In this document: piece by piece, positions 22,671 through 30,977 of the stretch
Position numbering within the stretch: position 1 is the stretch's first letter
Layout of the letters: every line of letters begins with the position of its first letter
Origin: a virus
Strand: one strand, 5' to 3'
DNA length: 50,870 nt
Virus record (IMG/VR): IMGVR_UViG_3300031825_000017
Span: 1-50,870 of that record
Position numbers and translations under genes: made by a program
Notes under the pieces: model-generated
The model's input: the letters and a program-made list of their open reading frames with translations, nothing else
Database searches by the model: none
Told to the model about the DNA's origin: nothing

Positions 22671-23138
22671 ATGACCAAGATCATCCTGACGCTGCCATAC
22701 CCCGTGAGCGCGAACCGTTACTGGCGCACCTACATGCCGAAGGGCTTCAAGGCGCCTGTCACAGCGCCGAGCGATGAGGCGAGGGCCTACAAGGCCGAGG
22801 TCGGCTGGCGCGCGAAGGCCGCCGGCGTGCGGCAGCCGCTGGCCTGCCGCGTGGCCATCGCCTACACGCTCTACCCGAAGCGCCCGCAGGACTGGCAGAG
22901 GCGCGTAGCCAAGGACCCGTTGAACTGGGACGACAGCGTGCTCTGCATCGACCTGGATAACGCTCAGAAGGTCTTGCTCGACGCGCTGAAGGGCGTGGTG
23001 ATCCAGGACGATGGCTGGCAGGTACGCCGGATCCTCGCCGAGCGCGCGGAGCCAGACGGCGAGGCCCGCCTGGTCGTGACGATCACGCCGCTGCTGACCG
23101 ACTCGCCTCAGGCTGGGTTGTTCGGGGAGGCCGCGTGA
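22671..23138 (+). CDS. rusA: RusA family Holliday-junction resolvase
   Basis: This is a 155-residue endonuclease with the RusA pattern PYPVSANRYWR near the N-terminus and the acidic motif CIDLDNAQKVLLDALKGVVIQDD (about residues 93-115), which holds the catalytic aspartates. It resolves four-way junctions formed in phage replication and recombination. It starts 7 bp after dnaB and overlaps the next gene by 4 bp. Confidence 0.93.
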   Translation: MTKIILTLPYPVSANRYWRTYMPKGFKAPVTAPSDEARAYKAEVGWRAKAAGVRQPLACRVAIAYTLYPKRPQDWQRRVAKDPLNWDDSVLCIDLDNAQKVLLDALKGVVIQDDGWQVRRILAERAEPDGEARLVVTITPLLTDSPQAGLFGEAA

Positions 23139-23791
23139 TGTGCGCCGATTCGAAATCCACCGTCGCGCACCAATTGCACGCGGCGTTCCTCCGCGGCGAG
23201 AAGATCGCGCCGCCCGAGTTTGCTCGGCGCATCGGCGTTTCAACTATGGGCGTTCATCATGCCATCAGGGCGCACTTTGCAGGGATGCTGCGAGAAGAAG
23301 AGCCCAGGGGCACGCGGAACGGCGCTGTGCTGGTCTGCATCAGCATCGAAGAGATGCGGCAGTGGAAGCCCAGGGAGCGCCTTTCGCGCTCTGCGCCCAC
23401 GGAGCCGTTGGGTTATGCCCTGCGTGCTGCCTTCCTGTGCGGCGAGAAGGTCGTCGCCACGACGTTCGCCGAGCGGTCAGGCTATTCGCGGCAGGGCGTG
23501 AGCGATGCGCTGAAGACGATGGAGCGCCGCGGGCTGATCACCGGCGAACTCCTGCGGCCGAACGGGCGCGGCAACGCCGCGATGGTCTGGTCATGCCCGG
23601 ACCGGGTGGCCATGCAGGCCTACCAGCCCCAGGTGCAGACCATGAACCCGATGGCCGGCCGTCGCTCGCGTGGGCCTCGCGGCGCGTTTTCCGCGCTGCT
23701 GGATGTCTGGGGCATCCGCGCCACGGAGATCGCATTGCCGGCGCTGCAGCACCGAATGGCAGTTCCTGAAGACGACATGGAGGTGGCGTGA
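23135..23791 (+). CDS. Protein with two winged-helix DNA-binding domains
   Basis: This is a 218-residue protein with two similar helix-turn-helix blocks: FLRGEKIAPPEFARRIGVST followed by MGVHHAIRAHF, and FLCGEKVVATTFAERSGYSR followed by QGVSDALKTMERRGLITGE. The second resembles MarR/Lrp-type helices. The repeat suggests internal duplication. A regulator or DNA-organising protein is likely; its target is unknown. Confidence 0.65.
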   Translation: MMCADSKSTVAHQLHAAFLRGEKIAPPEFARRIGVSTMGVHHAIRAHFAGMLREEEPRGTRNGAVLVCISIEEMRQWKPRERLSRSAPTEPLGYALRAAFLCGEKVVATTFAERSGYSRQGVSDALKTMERRGLITGELLRPNGRGNAAMVWSCPDRVAMQAYQPQVQTMNPMAGRRSRGPRGAFSALLDVWGIRATEIALPALQHRMAVPEDDMEVA

Positions 23792-23874
23792 TGGATGACC
23801 TGATGATGGCGTGGGTTGCCCTGGTGATCGTGATCATGGGCGGCATGGTCCTCTGGGCGTGGGGGCAGAAATGA
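23791..23874 (+). CDS. Small membrane protein, 27 aa
   Basis: Begins MDDLMMAWVALVIVIMGGMV and is almost entirely one transmembrane helix. The ATG overlaps the previous stop (TGATG) and its stop overlaps the next start (ATGA), so it fits exactly between two genes. Function unknown. Confidence 0.45.
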   Translation: MDDLMMAWVALVIVIMGGMVLWAWGQK

Positions 23875-23957
23875 GGTGCGCGAACTGTGGTAGCACCGGC
23901 CACACGGCGCGCAATTGCCCTTGGACCCGCTGCATGCGGATTGCGAGGCCGGCATGA
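23871..23957 (+). CDS. Zinc-knuckle mini-protein, 28 aa
   Basis: The sequence MRCANCGSTGHTARNCPW contains a CCHC zinc knuckle (CxxCxxxGHxxxxC), a fold that binds single-stranded nucleic acid. The remaining ten residues are basic. Overlaps of ATGA at both ends support translation. It could bind RNA or ssDNA, though a 28-residue free knuckle is unusual. Confidence 0.5.
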   Translation: MRCANCGSTGHTARNCPWTRCMRIARPA

Positions 23958-24265
23958 ATTGCAAACCTGGGGATATGGCCATCGTCGTGGCTTCAGGAAC
24001 CGAGCATGGCCGTAAGTACATCGGCAGTATCGTGAAGGTTCTTCATGCAGCACCACCATACCGGTTTCAACAGCCGGATGGAATGTGGCACGTCGGATGC
24101 GAGGCCGGTTTCTGGTTGCTCGAGTCCACTACCGGCATTCCATTCGATGTCAAAGCCGGATACCTGATGGTTCGGACAATGTTTGCGACTGGGGCGGATT
24201 GGAATTTACGTCCCATCAGCGGCATCCCGGTCCACGATGAGCAGCTCGACGAGGTACCGGCATGA
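23954..24265 (+). CDS. Hypothetical phage protein, 103 aa
   Basis: A beta-rich protein (MNCKPGDMAIVVASGTEHGR, KYIGSIVKVLHAAPPYRFQQ) that reads like a small SH3-like barrel. The start at 23954 overlaps the previous stop, and its stop overlaps ninB. No family recognised. Confidence 0.6.
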   Translation: MNCKPGDMAIVVASGTEHGRKYIGSIVKVLHAAPPYRFQQPDGMWHVGCEAGFWLLESTTGIPFDVKAGYLMVRTMFATGADWNLRPISGIPVHDEQLDEVPA

Positions 24266-24684
24266 GTCAGCTCTACCGCGAGTTCACCCTGAAGAGCCCG
24301 GGCATCTGGCCTACCGTGCTCGCCTTCATCAAAGCCAACGCGGCGGCCTTCGCGGAGAAGGGGCAGCCCCTGCGCATCGTGGTGACGGCGGAAGAGCGCC
24401 GGCGCACCTCCGAGGCGAACCGCTACTACTGGGGCGTGGTCCTGCGCGACATCGCGGACCAGGCGTGGGTACAGGGTCGCCAGTTCGACAAGGACACGTG
24501 GCACGCCTATTTCGCGGACGTGCACGGCGTGAAGGTCGAGATCACGCTGCCGGACGGACGGATCCACATGACGCGCAAGTCCACGTCGGAGATGTCGGTT
24601 GGCGAGTTCAGCGAGTACCTGGCCCGCGTGCAAGCCGACGCGGCGAACGAGTTCGGAGTCACGTTCGATGGGGTGCACGGATGA
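24262..24684 (+). CDS. ninB: NinB/Orf family recombination mediator
   Basis: This is a 140-residue protein of the NinB family: EANRYYWGVVLRDIADQAWV, DKDTWHAYFADVHG, and the very conserved RKSTSEMSVGEFSEYLARVQ. Lambda Orf helps load the annealing protein onto SSB-coated DNA and can replace RecFOR. Here it should support Bet-dependent recombination. It overlaps both neighbours by 4 bp. Confidence 0.93.
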   Translation: MSQLYREFTLKSPGIWPTVLAFIKANAAAFAEKGQPLRIVVTAEERRRTSEANRYYWGVVLRDIADQAWVQGRQFDKDTWHAYFADVHGVKVEITLPDGRIHMTRKSTSEMSVGEFSEYLARVQADAANEFGVTFDGVHG

Positions 24685-24959
24685 CCTATCGATCTGAAAA
24701 GCTGCGCCGCGCGGTGGCATCCCTTGCATGCGTCCACTGCGGCCGCCACGGAGACACGCAAGCCGCGCACCGCAACGAAGGCAAGGGGATGGGCATGAAG
24801 ACCAGCGACGCCCTGTGCGCGGCGCTGTGCTCGGGCTGCCACCACGAGCTCGACAGCGGCAAGACCATGACGCGCGACGAGCGCCGCGACTTCTGGAATC
24901 GAGCGTTCGTGAAGACCATGCAGCAGTTGATCGAAGCGGGGGTGCTCCATGTCGCATGA
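24681..24959 (+). CDS. HNH-like (DUF1364/NinG-type) nuclease
   Basis: This is a 92-residue protein with a zinc-bound HNH pattern: CVHCGRHGDTQAAHRNEGKG, then a catalytic-type AAH, then CSGCHHELDSGKTM. Family members lie after ninB in phage nin-type regions and are thought to act in recombination or repair. The activity has not been shown for this protein. The start overlaps the ninB stop. Confidence 0.75.
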   Translation: MTYRSEKLRRAVASLACVHCGRHGDTQAAHRNEGKGMGMKTSDALCAALCSGCHHELDSGKTMTRDERRDFWNRAFVKTMQQLIEAGVLHVA

Positions 24960-25320
24960 CGAAGGCGCCGGCATCGGCATCACGATCGATCTCGCCGAAG
25001 AAGACAAGGCCGTGGTGCTCTCGTTTCCAGGCAAGAAAAAGCCGGAGGCCGACGAGGGCCCGTACCTGAAGCAGGTCCTGTACAAGCCTGGCTGCCGCCA
25101 TGACCACGGGTTCGAGATCGACGAGAAGCTCATGGAGGTCGAATGCACGGTCTGCCACGAGAAGCTGAACCCCATGTGGGCGCTGATCCAGCTCGCGAAC
25201 ATGGAGACCCGCTGGCACCGGTACCACGAGCAGTACCAGCAGGAAGTCGCGCGGCTCCGCGAACGCCTGCGCACCAAGTGCCGCCACTGCGGCGAGATGA
25301 CGCCAATCAGCCGCAACTGA
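24949..25320 (+). CDS. Zinc-binding hypothetical phage protein, 123 aa
   Basis: Residues 45-70 hold CRHDHGFEIDEKLMEVECTVCH and the C-terminus RTKCRHCGEM, giving several paired cysteines. A short coiled coil lies between them (RYHEQYQQEVARLRERL). It overlaps the end of the HNH gene by 11 bp. Function unknown. Confidence 0.6.
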   Translation: MSHDEGAGIGITIDLAEEDKAVVLSFPGKKKPEADEGPYLKQVLYKPGCRHDHGFEIDEKLMEVECTVCHEKLNPMWALIQLANMETRWHRYHEQYQQEVARLRERLRTKCRHCGEMTPISRN

Positions 25321-25332
25321 AAGGAGACCACC

Positions 25333-25548
25333 ATGCAAACCATCATCATCTTCGGCCTGCTGGCCACGTTCCTCGCGCTGGTCATCGCGGTGAGCCTCGA
25401 GGCCATCGGCCGGCTGGGCGAGGACGATCTGGACGACGAAGACCTGCGGGGCTATGTCGACCAGGATGGGGAGAGCACGCCGGACCCATACGACCGCGAC
25501 GCCTGGCGGCACGCGAGCGTGAAGGTTCCGCGCGCCGAGGATTGCTGA
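25333..25548 (+). CDS. Single-pass membrane protein, 71 aa
   Basis: An N-terminal transmembrane helix (IIIFGLLATFLALVIAVSL) is followed by an acidic tail (LGEDDLDDEDLRG). AGGAG lies 7 nt upstream. No family recognised; its stop overlaps the next start (TGATG). Confidence 0.6.
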   Translation: MQTIIIFGLLATFLALVIAVSLEAIGRLGEDDLDDEDLRGYVDQDGESTPDPYDRDAWRHASVKVPRAEDC

Positions 25549-25745
25549 TGGCGTTGCCGAGCTACTGCTACCGCGACCCAGCCGAGGTCTACGAGCAAAA
25601 GGAAAGCCGGTCCTGCCGCGGCTGCGTCTACGAGAAGACCGCCCGGCTGATGGGCACAGAGCACACGGTGTGCACGAAGTTGCTGCCGAGCGGGAAGCGA
25701 AGGAATCACGGCAAGCGATGCCAGTTTTACGGGGAGAGGGTATGA
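25548..25745 (+). CDS. Cys-rich hypothetical phage protein, 65 aa
   Basis: Has four spaced cysteines in SCRGCVYEK, TVCTKLLP and RCQFYGERV, suggesting a small zinc or iron site. Short Cys-rich proteins like this are frequent just before the late regulator in phages. Start and stop overlap neighbours. Confidence 0.6.
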   Translation: MALPSYCYRDPAEVYEQKESRSCRGCVYEKTARLMGTEHTVCTKLLPSGKRRNHGKRCQFYGERV

Positions 25746-26356
25746 CCGAAGCGATTTTCAAGACCACGAGCCAGGCGCTGCATGTGTCCTACCTGGTGCT
25801 GTCCATGCCGCCGCGGCAGGGCGCGCCGTTCCGGAACATGCTGATCCGCTTGCTGGAGGATCTGGACGAGCGGACGCCCCGGCAGGATGTGTGGCTTCAG
25901 CAGCTGCGCGGCGAGGCCAGCGGCAGCGGCATCAACTTCGGCGGCCTGACGCCGGACGAGATCCGGGCCCAGTGCAGCATGATCACGGCGGCCGTGCGCG
26001 ACCGGCTGCCCGAACCCGAGCGCAACGTCATATGGGCGCGATACGCCTACCAGGTCGAGCGGGCTGCCGGCGTGCGCGGGCTGTCCAGCTACTACCGCAG
26101 CCTGATCGGTGTGGGCAACGATATGGGCATGCTCGCGCTGGTCTGGCGGCGGTATGCCGGCCGGGAGCGGGCGGACCAGGATTTCTCGTTCCGGCAGATC
26201 GCGGCCGAGTGCGGCGGGAGCAAGAGCACTTACGAGCGGGCGAACAAGGTGCTGGCCGCCCACCTGGTTGCGCTGGAGAAGCGGGCTGACGAGACGTTGA
26301 CCGCCAGTTTCCGGGCCCACGGGGTGATCGAAGATGATTCCTTACAGGCCGCTTGA
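25742..26356 (+). CDS. Likely late-gene regulator (antiterminator-position protein)
   Basis: This 204-residue helical protein begins MTEAIFKTTSQALHVSYLVL, with WLQQLRGEASGSGINFGGLT and a C-terminal helix-turn-helix-like stretch (FRQIAAECGGSKSTYERANK). It is the last gene of the rightward early operon and is followed by a terminator, the place where Q-type antiterminators lie. I do not see a motif that proves antitermination, so the role is inferred from position and general resemblance. Confidence 0.55.
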   Translation: MTEAIFKTTSQALHVSYLVLSMPPRQGAPFRNMLIRLLEDLDERTPRQDVWLQQLRGEASGSGINFGGLTPDEIRAQCSMITAAVRDRLPEPERNVIWARYAYQVERAAGVRGLSSYYRSLIGVGNDMGMLALVWRRYAGRERADQDFSFRQIAAECGGSKSTYERANKVLAAHLVALEKRADETLTASFRAHGVIEDDSLQAA

Positions 26357-26407
26357 GTTTTTGGGACAGTTGGCATAGTATTTCGCCAGACTCGCCACTA
26401 GAGTCAC

Positions 26408-26440
26408 AAAAGCCCGCATGGTTCGCCCGGCGGGCTTTTT
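26408..26440 (+). terminator. Rho-independent terminator after the early operon
   Basis: Stem AAAGCCCGC / GCGGGCTTT with a 12 nt loop and a T-run at 26436-26440. If the gene before it is a Q-type antiterminator, this would be a natural target for readthrough into the late genes. Confidence 0.8.
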
Positions 26441-26454
26441 CATTGGAGTCCGCC

Positions 26455-26586
26455 ATGTTCGCACCGCTCGCCGCCTGCCTCTGGTGGGGCGTCTGGGCGA
26501 GAGCATGCTGGCCCACGCCGCCCAAGGACCCCGAGCATGGCCAAGATGATCCTCAAGGCAACGGAGATCGACTACAGCGACCTTGA
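26455..26586 (+). CDS. Possible small protein, 43 aa
   Basis: Begins MFAPLAACLWWGVWARACW behind a good GGAG site, so it may insert in the membrane. The second half is a shadow of the overlapping gene in another frame. It could be a leader peptide or spurious. Confidence 0.3.
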   Translation: MFAPLAACLWWGVWARACWPTPPKDPEHGQDDPQGNGDRLQRP

Positions 26587-26833
26587 GCGGTATGGGCGCG
26601 TGACCATCGAGTATGGTAGCGACGGCGCCCGCATCACGGTAGACGGCTTCGATTTCGCGGAGCCTGCCTTGTGCCGACAGCATGTGGCGAAGGCGATGTC
26701 CTGGGCGCGCGACGTGCTCGCAGTCGAGATCGAGGCCAACCGGATCATCCCCGGGGGCCATCTGGTTGGCGTTCTGGGCTTGGACCAGGATGGGCTGGAA
26801 GAAGAGAAAAAGTCGAGCATAGCCGACATTTAG
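26537..26833 (+). CDS. Hypothetical phage protein, 98 aa
   Basis: An acidic mixed alpha/beta protein (MAKMILKATEIDYSDLERYG, RITVDGFDFAEPALCRQHVA). AAGGA lies 8 nt upstream of the ATG. No family recognised. It stands alone between the early terminator and the tRNA. Confidence 0.6.
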   Translation: MAKMILKATEIDYSDLERYGRVTIEYGSDGARITVDGFDFAEPALCRQHVAKAMSWARDVLAVEIEANRIIPGGHLVGVLGLDQDGLEEEKKSSIADI

Positions 26834-27299
26834 AGCAGGCAACTGGTGCCGGACCCGTAACCGGCTTCCTCACGCATGGCGGTTGCAACAGGTGGCCCGC
26901 AGCGTTGGCGAAAGCAGACAGCGATGCCCGACCGCAGCCGCCAGTCGTGAGGGGAAATAAAAGCCGATGCGGGCCAGCGAATACGCGGCCTAAGCATGCC
27001 GAGATTGGCGCCGGCCCCTCACCCTGTAGCCCAGCGGCGCCATCAGCGTGCCAAATCCAGAATTTTGTGTCCCATCGGACACACAGCATTGCGGCATGGC
27101 GCAGAGGTAGCGCAGCGGGTTCATACCCCGATGGTCCCTGGTTCGAATCCAGGTGCCGCAACCAGTCTCGATGACAGTCGAGGCCACCCCCGGCCGGCGG
27201 TGGGGACAATAACACCGGCAGCTGCTGACGTGACGTAAGCCAGTCTCCTCCCCGTTTGGGATCGCGGGTCCTTTCAGGCGACGGGCAGCAGCCCCTTTC
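26834..27299 (+). other. Non-coding region upstream of the terminase genes
   Basis: About 470 bp with no credible protein gene. It holds a tRNA (27090-27164) and, just before it, an inverted repeat TGTGTCC / GGACACA with a 4 nt loop (27066-27083). The stretch 27165-27299 before the terminase gene shows no clear gene; it is where a pac/cos site or late leader would be expected, but I see no diagnostic sequence. Confidence 0.6.
27090..27164 (+). tRNA. Phage tRNA with CAT anticodon (Met, or Ile reading ATA)
   Basis: A full cloverleaf is visible. The acceptor is TGCGGCA / TGCCGCA, all seven pairs matched. The D stem is GCGC / GCGC and the anticodon loop TTCATAC (27120-27126). The anticodon stem is GCGGG / CCCGA, with its outermost pair G-A mismatched. 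The T arm is CCTGG-TTCGAAT-CCAGG, then A and encoded CCA. CAT can be elongator tRNA-Met, or tRNA-Ile after lysidine modification; sequence alone does not decide. The matched 1-72 pair argues against an initiator. Confidence 0.85.
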
Positions 27300-27311
27300 A
27301 TGGGTTTCCGA

Positions 27312-27845
27312 ATGGCAAGAGCAAAAGATATCGACTGGGTCGCGGTCGAGGCGGCATATCGGGCCGGCACTGACCCGGTGACGGCGATCGCCGCAAAGCA
27401 CGGCATCAGCCACACCGCAGTGAATAAGAGGGCCAAAGCTCAGGGCTGGATTCGTAACCCTGGGACCGCCAAGCGGGCTATTGTCGAGGCGCATTTCAGC
27501 GGTTCCGGCGCTGCGGTGACTGGTGGAGTTTCACCCGAGGTTTCAGGTTTAACCCGTGAAACTATCCAGGATGCTGCCCGCCAGGACATCGATGACATGG
27601 AGCGCGGCCTGCGCATCCATCGCATGTGTCTGTTGAACCTGGAGGCTGGTGCCGAGAAGGCATCCGACCCGAGAGAAATCAAGATCATCGTCGAGGCGGC
27701 GAGCGCGGCCGTGGTGGCGATCCGGAAGATTCGAGGCCTCGACGCCCCGTCGTCTGCCGATACCAAAGACATCGATGCAGCAATCGAGGCAGAACTGGCG
27801 CAACTGGAGCGCAGCCGACAAGTTGGCACTCCTACAGACGCTTAA
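27312..27845 (+). CDS. Terminase small subunit-like protein
   Basis: This 177-residue protein should recognise phage DNA for packaging. The N-terminal helix-turn-helix is clear: DWVAVEAAYRAGTDPVTAIA, then AKHGISHTAVNKRAKAQGW. A helical C-terminal part follows (IDAAIEAELAQLERS), likely for oligomerisation. An ATG at 27300 is an alternative; neither start has a strong ribosome binding site, and relatives begin MARAK-like. It overlaps the large subunit gene by about 70 bp. Confidence 0.8.
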   Translation: MARAKDIDWVAVEAAYRAGTDPVTAIAAKHGISHTAVNKRAKAQGWIRNPGTAKRAIVEAHFSGSGAAVTGGVSPEVSGLTRETIQDAARQDIDDMERGLRIHRMCLLNLEAGAEKASDPREIKIIVEAASAAVVAIRKIRGLDAPSSADTKDIDAAIEAELAQLERSRQVGTPTDA

Positions 27846-29304
27846 GGCGCGTAACCGACTGAACTGGAAGCCGCTGCCCGGACCTCAGTCTCAGGCATAT
27901 GCTTGCCGAGCCGATATCCTGCTCTACGGTGGCGCAGCCGGCGGTGGTAAGACGGACTTGGCACTGGGAAAGGCTCTGACACAGCATCAGCGGTCCCTGA
28001 TCCTGCGGCGGGAGTTTCCCCAGCTCAAGGGCATCATCGACCGCGCGCAGCAGCTCTATAGTGAGTATGGCCGCTACGGCGATAAGGTCTGGCGGTGCGA
28101 GTTCGCCGGCAAGCGACGGCAGATCGAGTTCGGGTCGGTCCAGCATGATGACGACAAGAACAAGTTCCAGGGACGGCCCCACGACCTGAAGGTATTCGAC
28201 GAAGCAGCGAATTTTCTAGAATCACAAGTCGAGTTCATCGCCGGCTGGAATCGGAGCGAGGATCCAGATCAGCATTGCCAGGTTCTGTTGTGCTCGAACC
28301 CGCCAACTGATGCCACGGGGGACTGGCTGAACAGATGGTTTGCGCCTTGGCTCGACCCGATGCACCCGAATCCTGCGGCGCCTGGCGAATTGCGCTGGTT
28401 TGCCTCTCTGGAAGGCCAGCAGATCGAATGTGAGACCGGAGCCCCGTTCATTCTGGTGGATGGACGGCGCGTATATGACTTCAATCCGTCCAACGCCAAG
28501 AAGGTGGACATTATTCGGCCGCTGACGCGCACGTTTATTCCGGCGCGCGTGACGGACAACCCGTTCTATGCCGATTCCGGCTACGTGGCCAAGCTGCAAG
28601 CGATGCCCGAGCCGTTGCGCAGCAAGATGCTATATGGTGACTTCACAGCCGGTCGAGAGGATGACCCATGGCAGATTATCCCAACGGAATGGGTCCGGAT
28701 GGCGCAGCAACGTTGGCGAGGTCGCCCGCGGCCGGTTACGACAATGGACACACTCGGCGTCGATGTGGCGCGCGGCGGTAAGGACAAGACGATCTATACA
28801 CCGCGGCACGGCAACTGGATCGGCGAGCAGTTCAGTCTTCCCGGAAGCGCCACCCCCGACGGTTCGTCTGTGGCAGCGCAGGCGATTCGATTACGTGAAG
28901 AGCGTACGGCCGTCAATATCGATGTGATCGGGGTGGGAACCAGTCCGTACGACATCCTGAAAAGCACAATCTATGCATACGCCGTGCCGATGAATGGCTC
29001 CGAGAAGTCGGAAGCCAGAGATCGCACCGGCCAACTTGGGTTCGTGAACAAGCGCGCCGAGTGGTGGTGGAGCATGCGTGAAGCGCTGGATCCAGTGCAT
29101 GGCCAGGATCTGGCGTTACCTCCTGACAACGAACTGGCGGCGGACCTATGTGCGCCCCGCTGGAAGATGATGGCGCGCGGAATCCAGGTCGAGTCAAAAG
29201 AAGAGATCAAGAAACGGATCGGTCGCAGCCCAGACAAGGGTGATAGTGCGGTGTACGCGTTGCCGGATGATGGTCTTGCTATCTGGGCAAAGCTCGCAGG
29301 TTAA
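27775..29304 (+). CDS. Terminase large subunit
   Basis: This is the 509-residue packaging motor. The ATPase has Walker A GGAAGGGKT (Lys about residue 59) and Walker B KVFDEAANF, with a coupling motif near VLLCSNPPTD. The C-terminal nuclease has TLGVDVARGGKDKTIY with the first metal-binding Asp, VIGVGTSPYDIL and GDSAVYAL. The gene begins inside the small subunit gene in another frame; 27775 is the most economical ATG, but the ribosome binding site is weak and nearby starts are possible. Confidence 0.93.
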   Translation: MQQSRQNWRNWSAADKLALLQTLKARNRLNWKPLPGPQSQAYACRADILLYGGAAGGGKTDLALGKALTQHQRSLILRREFPQLKGIIDRAQQLYSEYGRYGDKVWRCEFAGKRRQIEFGSVQHDDDKNKFQGRPHDLKVFDEAANFLESQVEFIAGWNRSEDPDQHCQVLLCSNPPTDATGDWLNRWFAPWLDPMHPNPAAPGELRWFASLEGQQIECETGAPFILVDGRRVYDFNPSNAKKVDIIRPLTRTFIPARVTDNPFYADSGYVAKLQAMPEPLRSKMLYGDFTAGREDDPWQIIPTEWVRMAQQRWRGRPRPVTTMDTLGVDVARGGKDKTIYTPRHGNWIGEQFSLPGSATPDGSSVAAQAIRLREERTAVNIDVIGVGTSPYDILKSTIYAYAVPMNGSEKSEARDRTGQLGFVNKRAEWWWSMREALDPVHGQDLALPPDNELAADLCAPRWKMMARGIQVESKEEIKKRIGRSPDKGDSAVYALPDDGLAIWAKLAG

Positions 29305-29320
29305 ACAGGATTCTCGACAT

Positions 29321-30754
29321 ATGAGCCGGAAGAAAGGGAATCCAGCACGCCATCAGCCGGCGACTCGCACGAATGACAGCTTCGCGAATTTCCAGGCTCG
29401 GTTAGGCTGGGGGGCGGACAATCTGTCGTCTGGCTCGCAGTACACGCTGAGCTACCAGAGCCGGAACCGGATCTGGCTGGAAGCGGCGTACCGCGGCAGT
29501 TGGATCGTTGCCAAGGCAGTTGATGCCATCCCGGAAGATATGACACGGGCTGGCATTGAGATGTCTGGACTCGACCCAAGCGATATCAGCCGTATCGAGC
29601 GGGACTTTAGCCGGCTGGCGCTGTGGGATGCGCTTTGCGACAACGGCAAGTGGGCGCGCTTGTATGGCGGCGCCGTCGCCGTGATGCTGATCGACGGTCA
29701 GGATCCCAGCACCCCGCTGCGCGTCGAGACTGTGGGCAGGAACCAGTTCAAGGGCCTGCTCGTACTGGACCGCTGGATGATCTCGCCGCCGGTGGGCGAG
29801 CTGGTGCGAGAGTACGGTCCCGATCTCGGCAAGCCGGTCTACTACGACGTGATGCCTGGCGCCCAGGCGTTGGCTGGCGCGCGCATCCACTACACCCGCG
29901 TGCTGCGGATGGAAGGCGCCGACCTGCCGTACTACCAGCGTGTCAGTGAGAACGGTTGGGGACTATCTATCCTGGAACCGCTCTGGGATCGGCTGGTGGC
30001 TTTCGACAGTGCCAGCGTCGGTGCGGGCCAACTGATCTACAAGGCTCACCTGCGCACCATGAGCGTGGAAGGCTTCCGCGACATCGTGGCCCAGGGCGGC
30101 CCGGCACTCGCCGGTCTGGAAGCCATGATGGAGTTCACGCGGCAGGCGCAGAGCAATGAGGGCATGACCGTCCTCGATGCAAAGGACAAGTTCGAGGCGC
30201 ATCAATACACCTTCAGCGGGCTATCGGACATGCTGATTCAATTCGCCCAGCAGTTGTCGGGCGCGACCGGCATTCCGATGGTGCGGCTATTCGGCCAGTC
30301 GCCGGCGGGCCTGAATGCCACCGGTGAAGGTGACATGAAGCAGTACCACGAGAACATCAAGCAGCAGCAGGAACGGCGCCTGCGCAACCCGTTGTACCGG
30401 CTGCTGTCCGTGATGTCTATGTCGACGCTTGGCCAGCCACTGCCCGACGAATTCCAGTCCGAATTCCGTTCGCTGCAGGAAATGTCAGAGACGGAGAAGG
30501 CGGACATCGCCGTGAAGAAGACCACGGCCGTGACGGAAGCGCTCGATGCTGGCCTGATCGACCATGCGACCGGCATGAAGGAGTTGAAGGCATCGGCGCC
30601 GGTGACGGGGCTGTTCGGCAATATCAGTGACGACGATATCGCAACGGCCGAGGAAGATGAGCCGCCAGCGCCAGAGTTGGACCTTCCTGCGCTGTCAGGC
30701 GCTGTGCCGTCAGCGACGAAGGATTCGATCCTGAAACGGCTCTGGAGGAGATGA
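29321..30754 (+). CDS. Portal protein, DUF1073 family
   Basis: This 477-residue protein would form the portal ring through which DNA enters the head. Typical sequence includes DSFANFQARLGWGADNLSSG, AYRGSWIVAKAVDAIPEDMT (the membrane-like clip helix), and GMTVLDAKDKFEAHQYTFSG. A late YHENIKQQQERRLRNPLY follows. The start at 29321 follows AGGA. It lies between the terminase and the minor head protein, as expected. Confidence 0.88.
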   Translation: MSRKKGNPARHQPATRTNDSFANFQARLGWGADNLSSGSQYTLSYQSRNRIWLEAAYRGSWIVAKAVDAIPEDMTRAGIEMSGLDPSDISRIERDFSRLALWDALCDNGKWARLYGGAVAVMLIDGQDPSTPLRVETVGRNQFKGLLVLDRWMISPPVGELVREYGPDLGKPVYYDVMPGAQALAGARIHYTRVLRMEGADLPYYQRVSENGWGLSILEPLWDRLVAFDSASVGAGQLIYKAHLRTMSVEGFRDIVAQGGPALAGLEAMMEFTRQAQSNEGMTVLDAKDKFEAHQYTFSGLSDMLIQFAQQLSGATGIPMVRLFGQSPAGLNATGEGDMKQYHENIKQQQERRLRNPLYRLLSVMSMSTLGQPLPDEFQSEFRSLQEMSETEKADIAVKKTTAVTEALDAGLIDHATGMKELKASAPVTGLFGNISDDDIATAEEDEPPAPELDLPALSGAVPSATKDSILKRLWRR

Positions 30755-30755
30755 C

Positions 30756-30977
30756 ATGCCACGCATCCCGGAATTCACTAGCATTCCCGCGCCGCCTATG
30801 CCGGGATGCCGTGAGCCCAATCCATTTGTGACAGAAGGTGCCGCTATTGGCTATGCTGCCGAGCGCCTCAGGAAATGCATCGATGACGTTCACGCGCGCG
30901 ACGCATTGCGATCAGTTCGATATTTCCTTGAGATCGCCGAGGCACGACTGCTCGATGGCGCCAATAAAGACCAATGA
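30756..30977 (+). CDS. Hypothetical protein in head operon, 73 aa
   Basis: A small protein beginning MPRIPEFTSIPAPPMPGCRE, with a helical second half (ERLRKCIDDVHARDALRSVR). Located between portal and head morphogenesis genes, overlapping the latter by 4 bp. No family recognised. Confidence 0.55.
   Translation: MPRIPEFTSIPAPPMPGCREPNPFVTEGAAIGYAAERLRKCIDDVHARDALRSVRYFLEIAEARLLDGANKDQ

Noticed and set aside
21254-22684. Open reading frame of 476 codons on the minus strand
   Set aside because: It is entirely antisense to dnaB, whose motifs are unmistakable. Long antisense frames are common in GC-rich DNA with biased third positions.
24067-25767. Minus-strand frame of 566 codons
   Set aside because: Antisense to ninB, the HNH-like gene and several small genes linked by start-stop overlaps on the plus strand.
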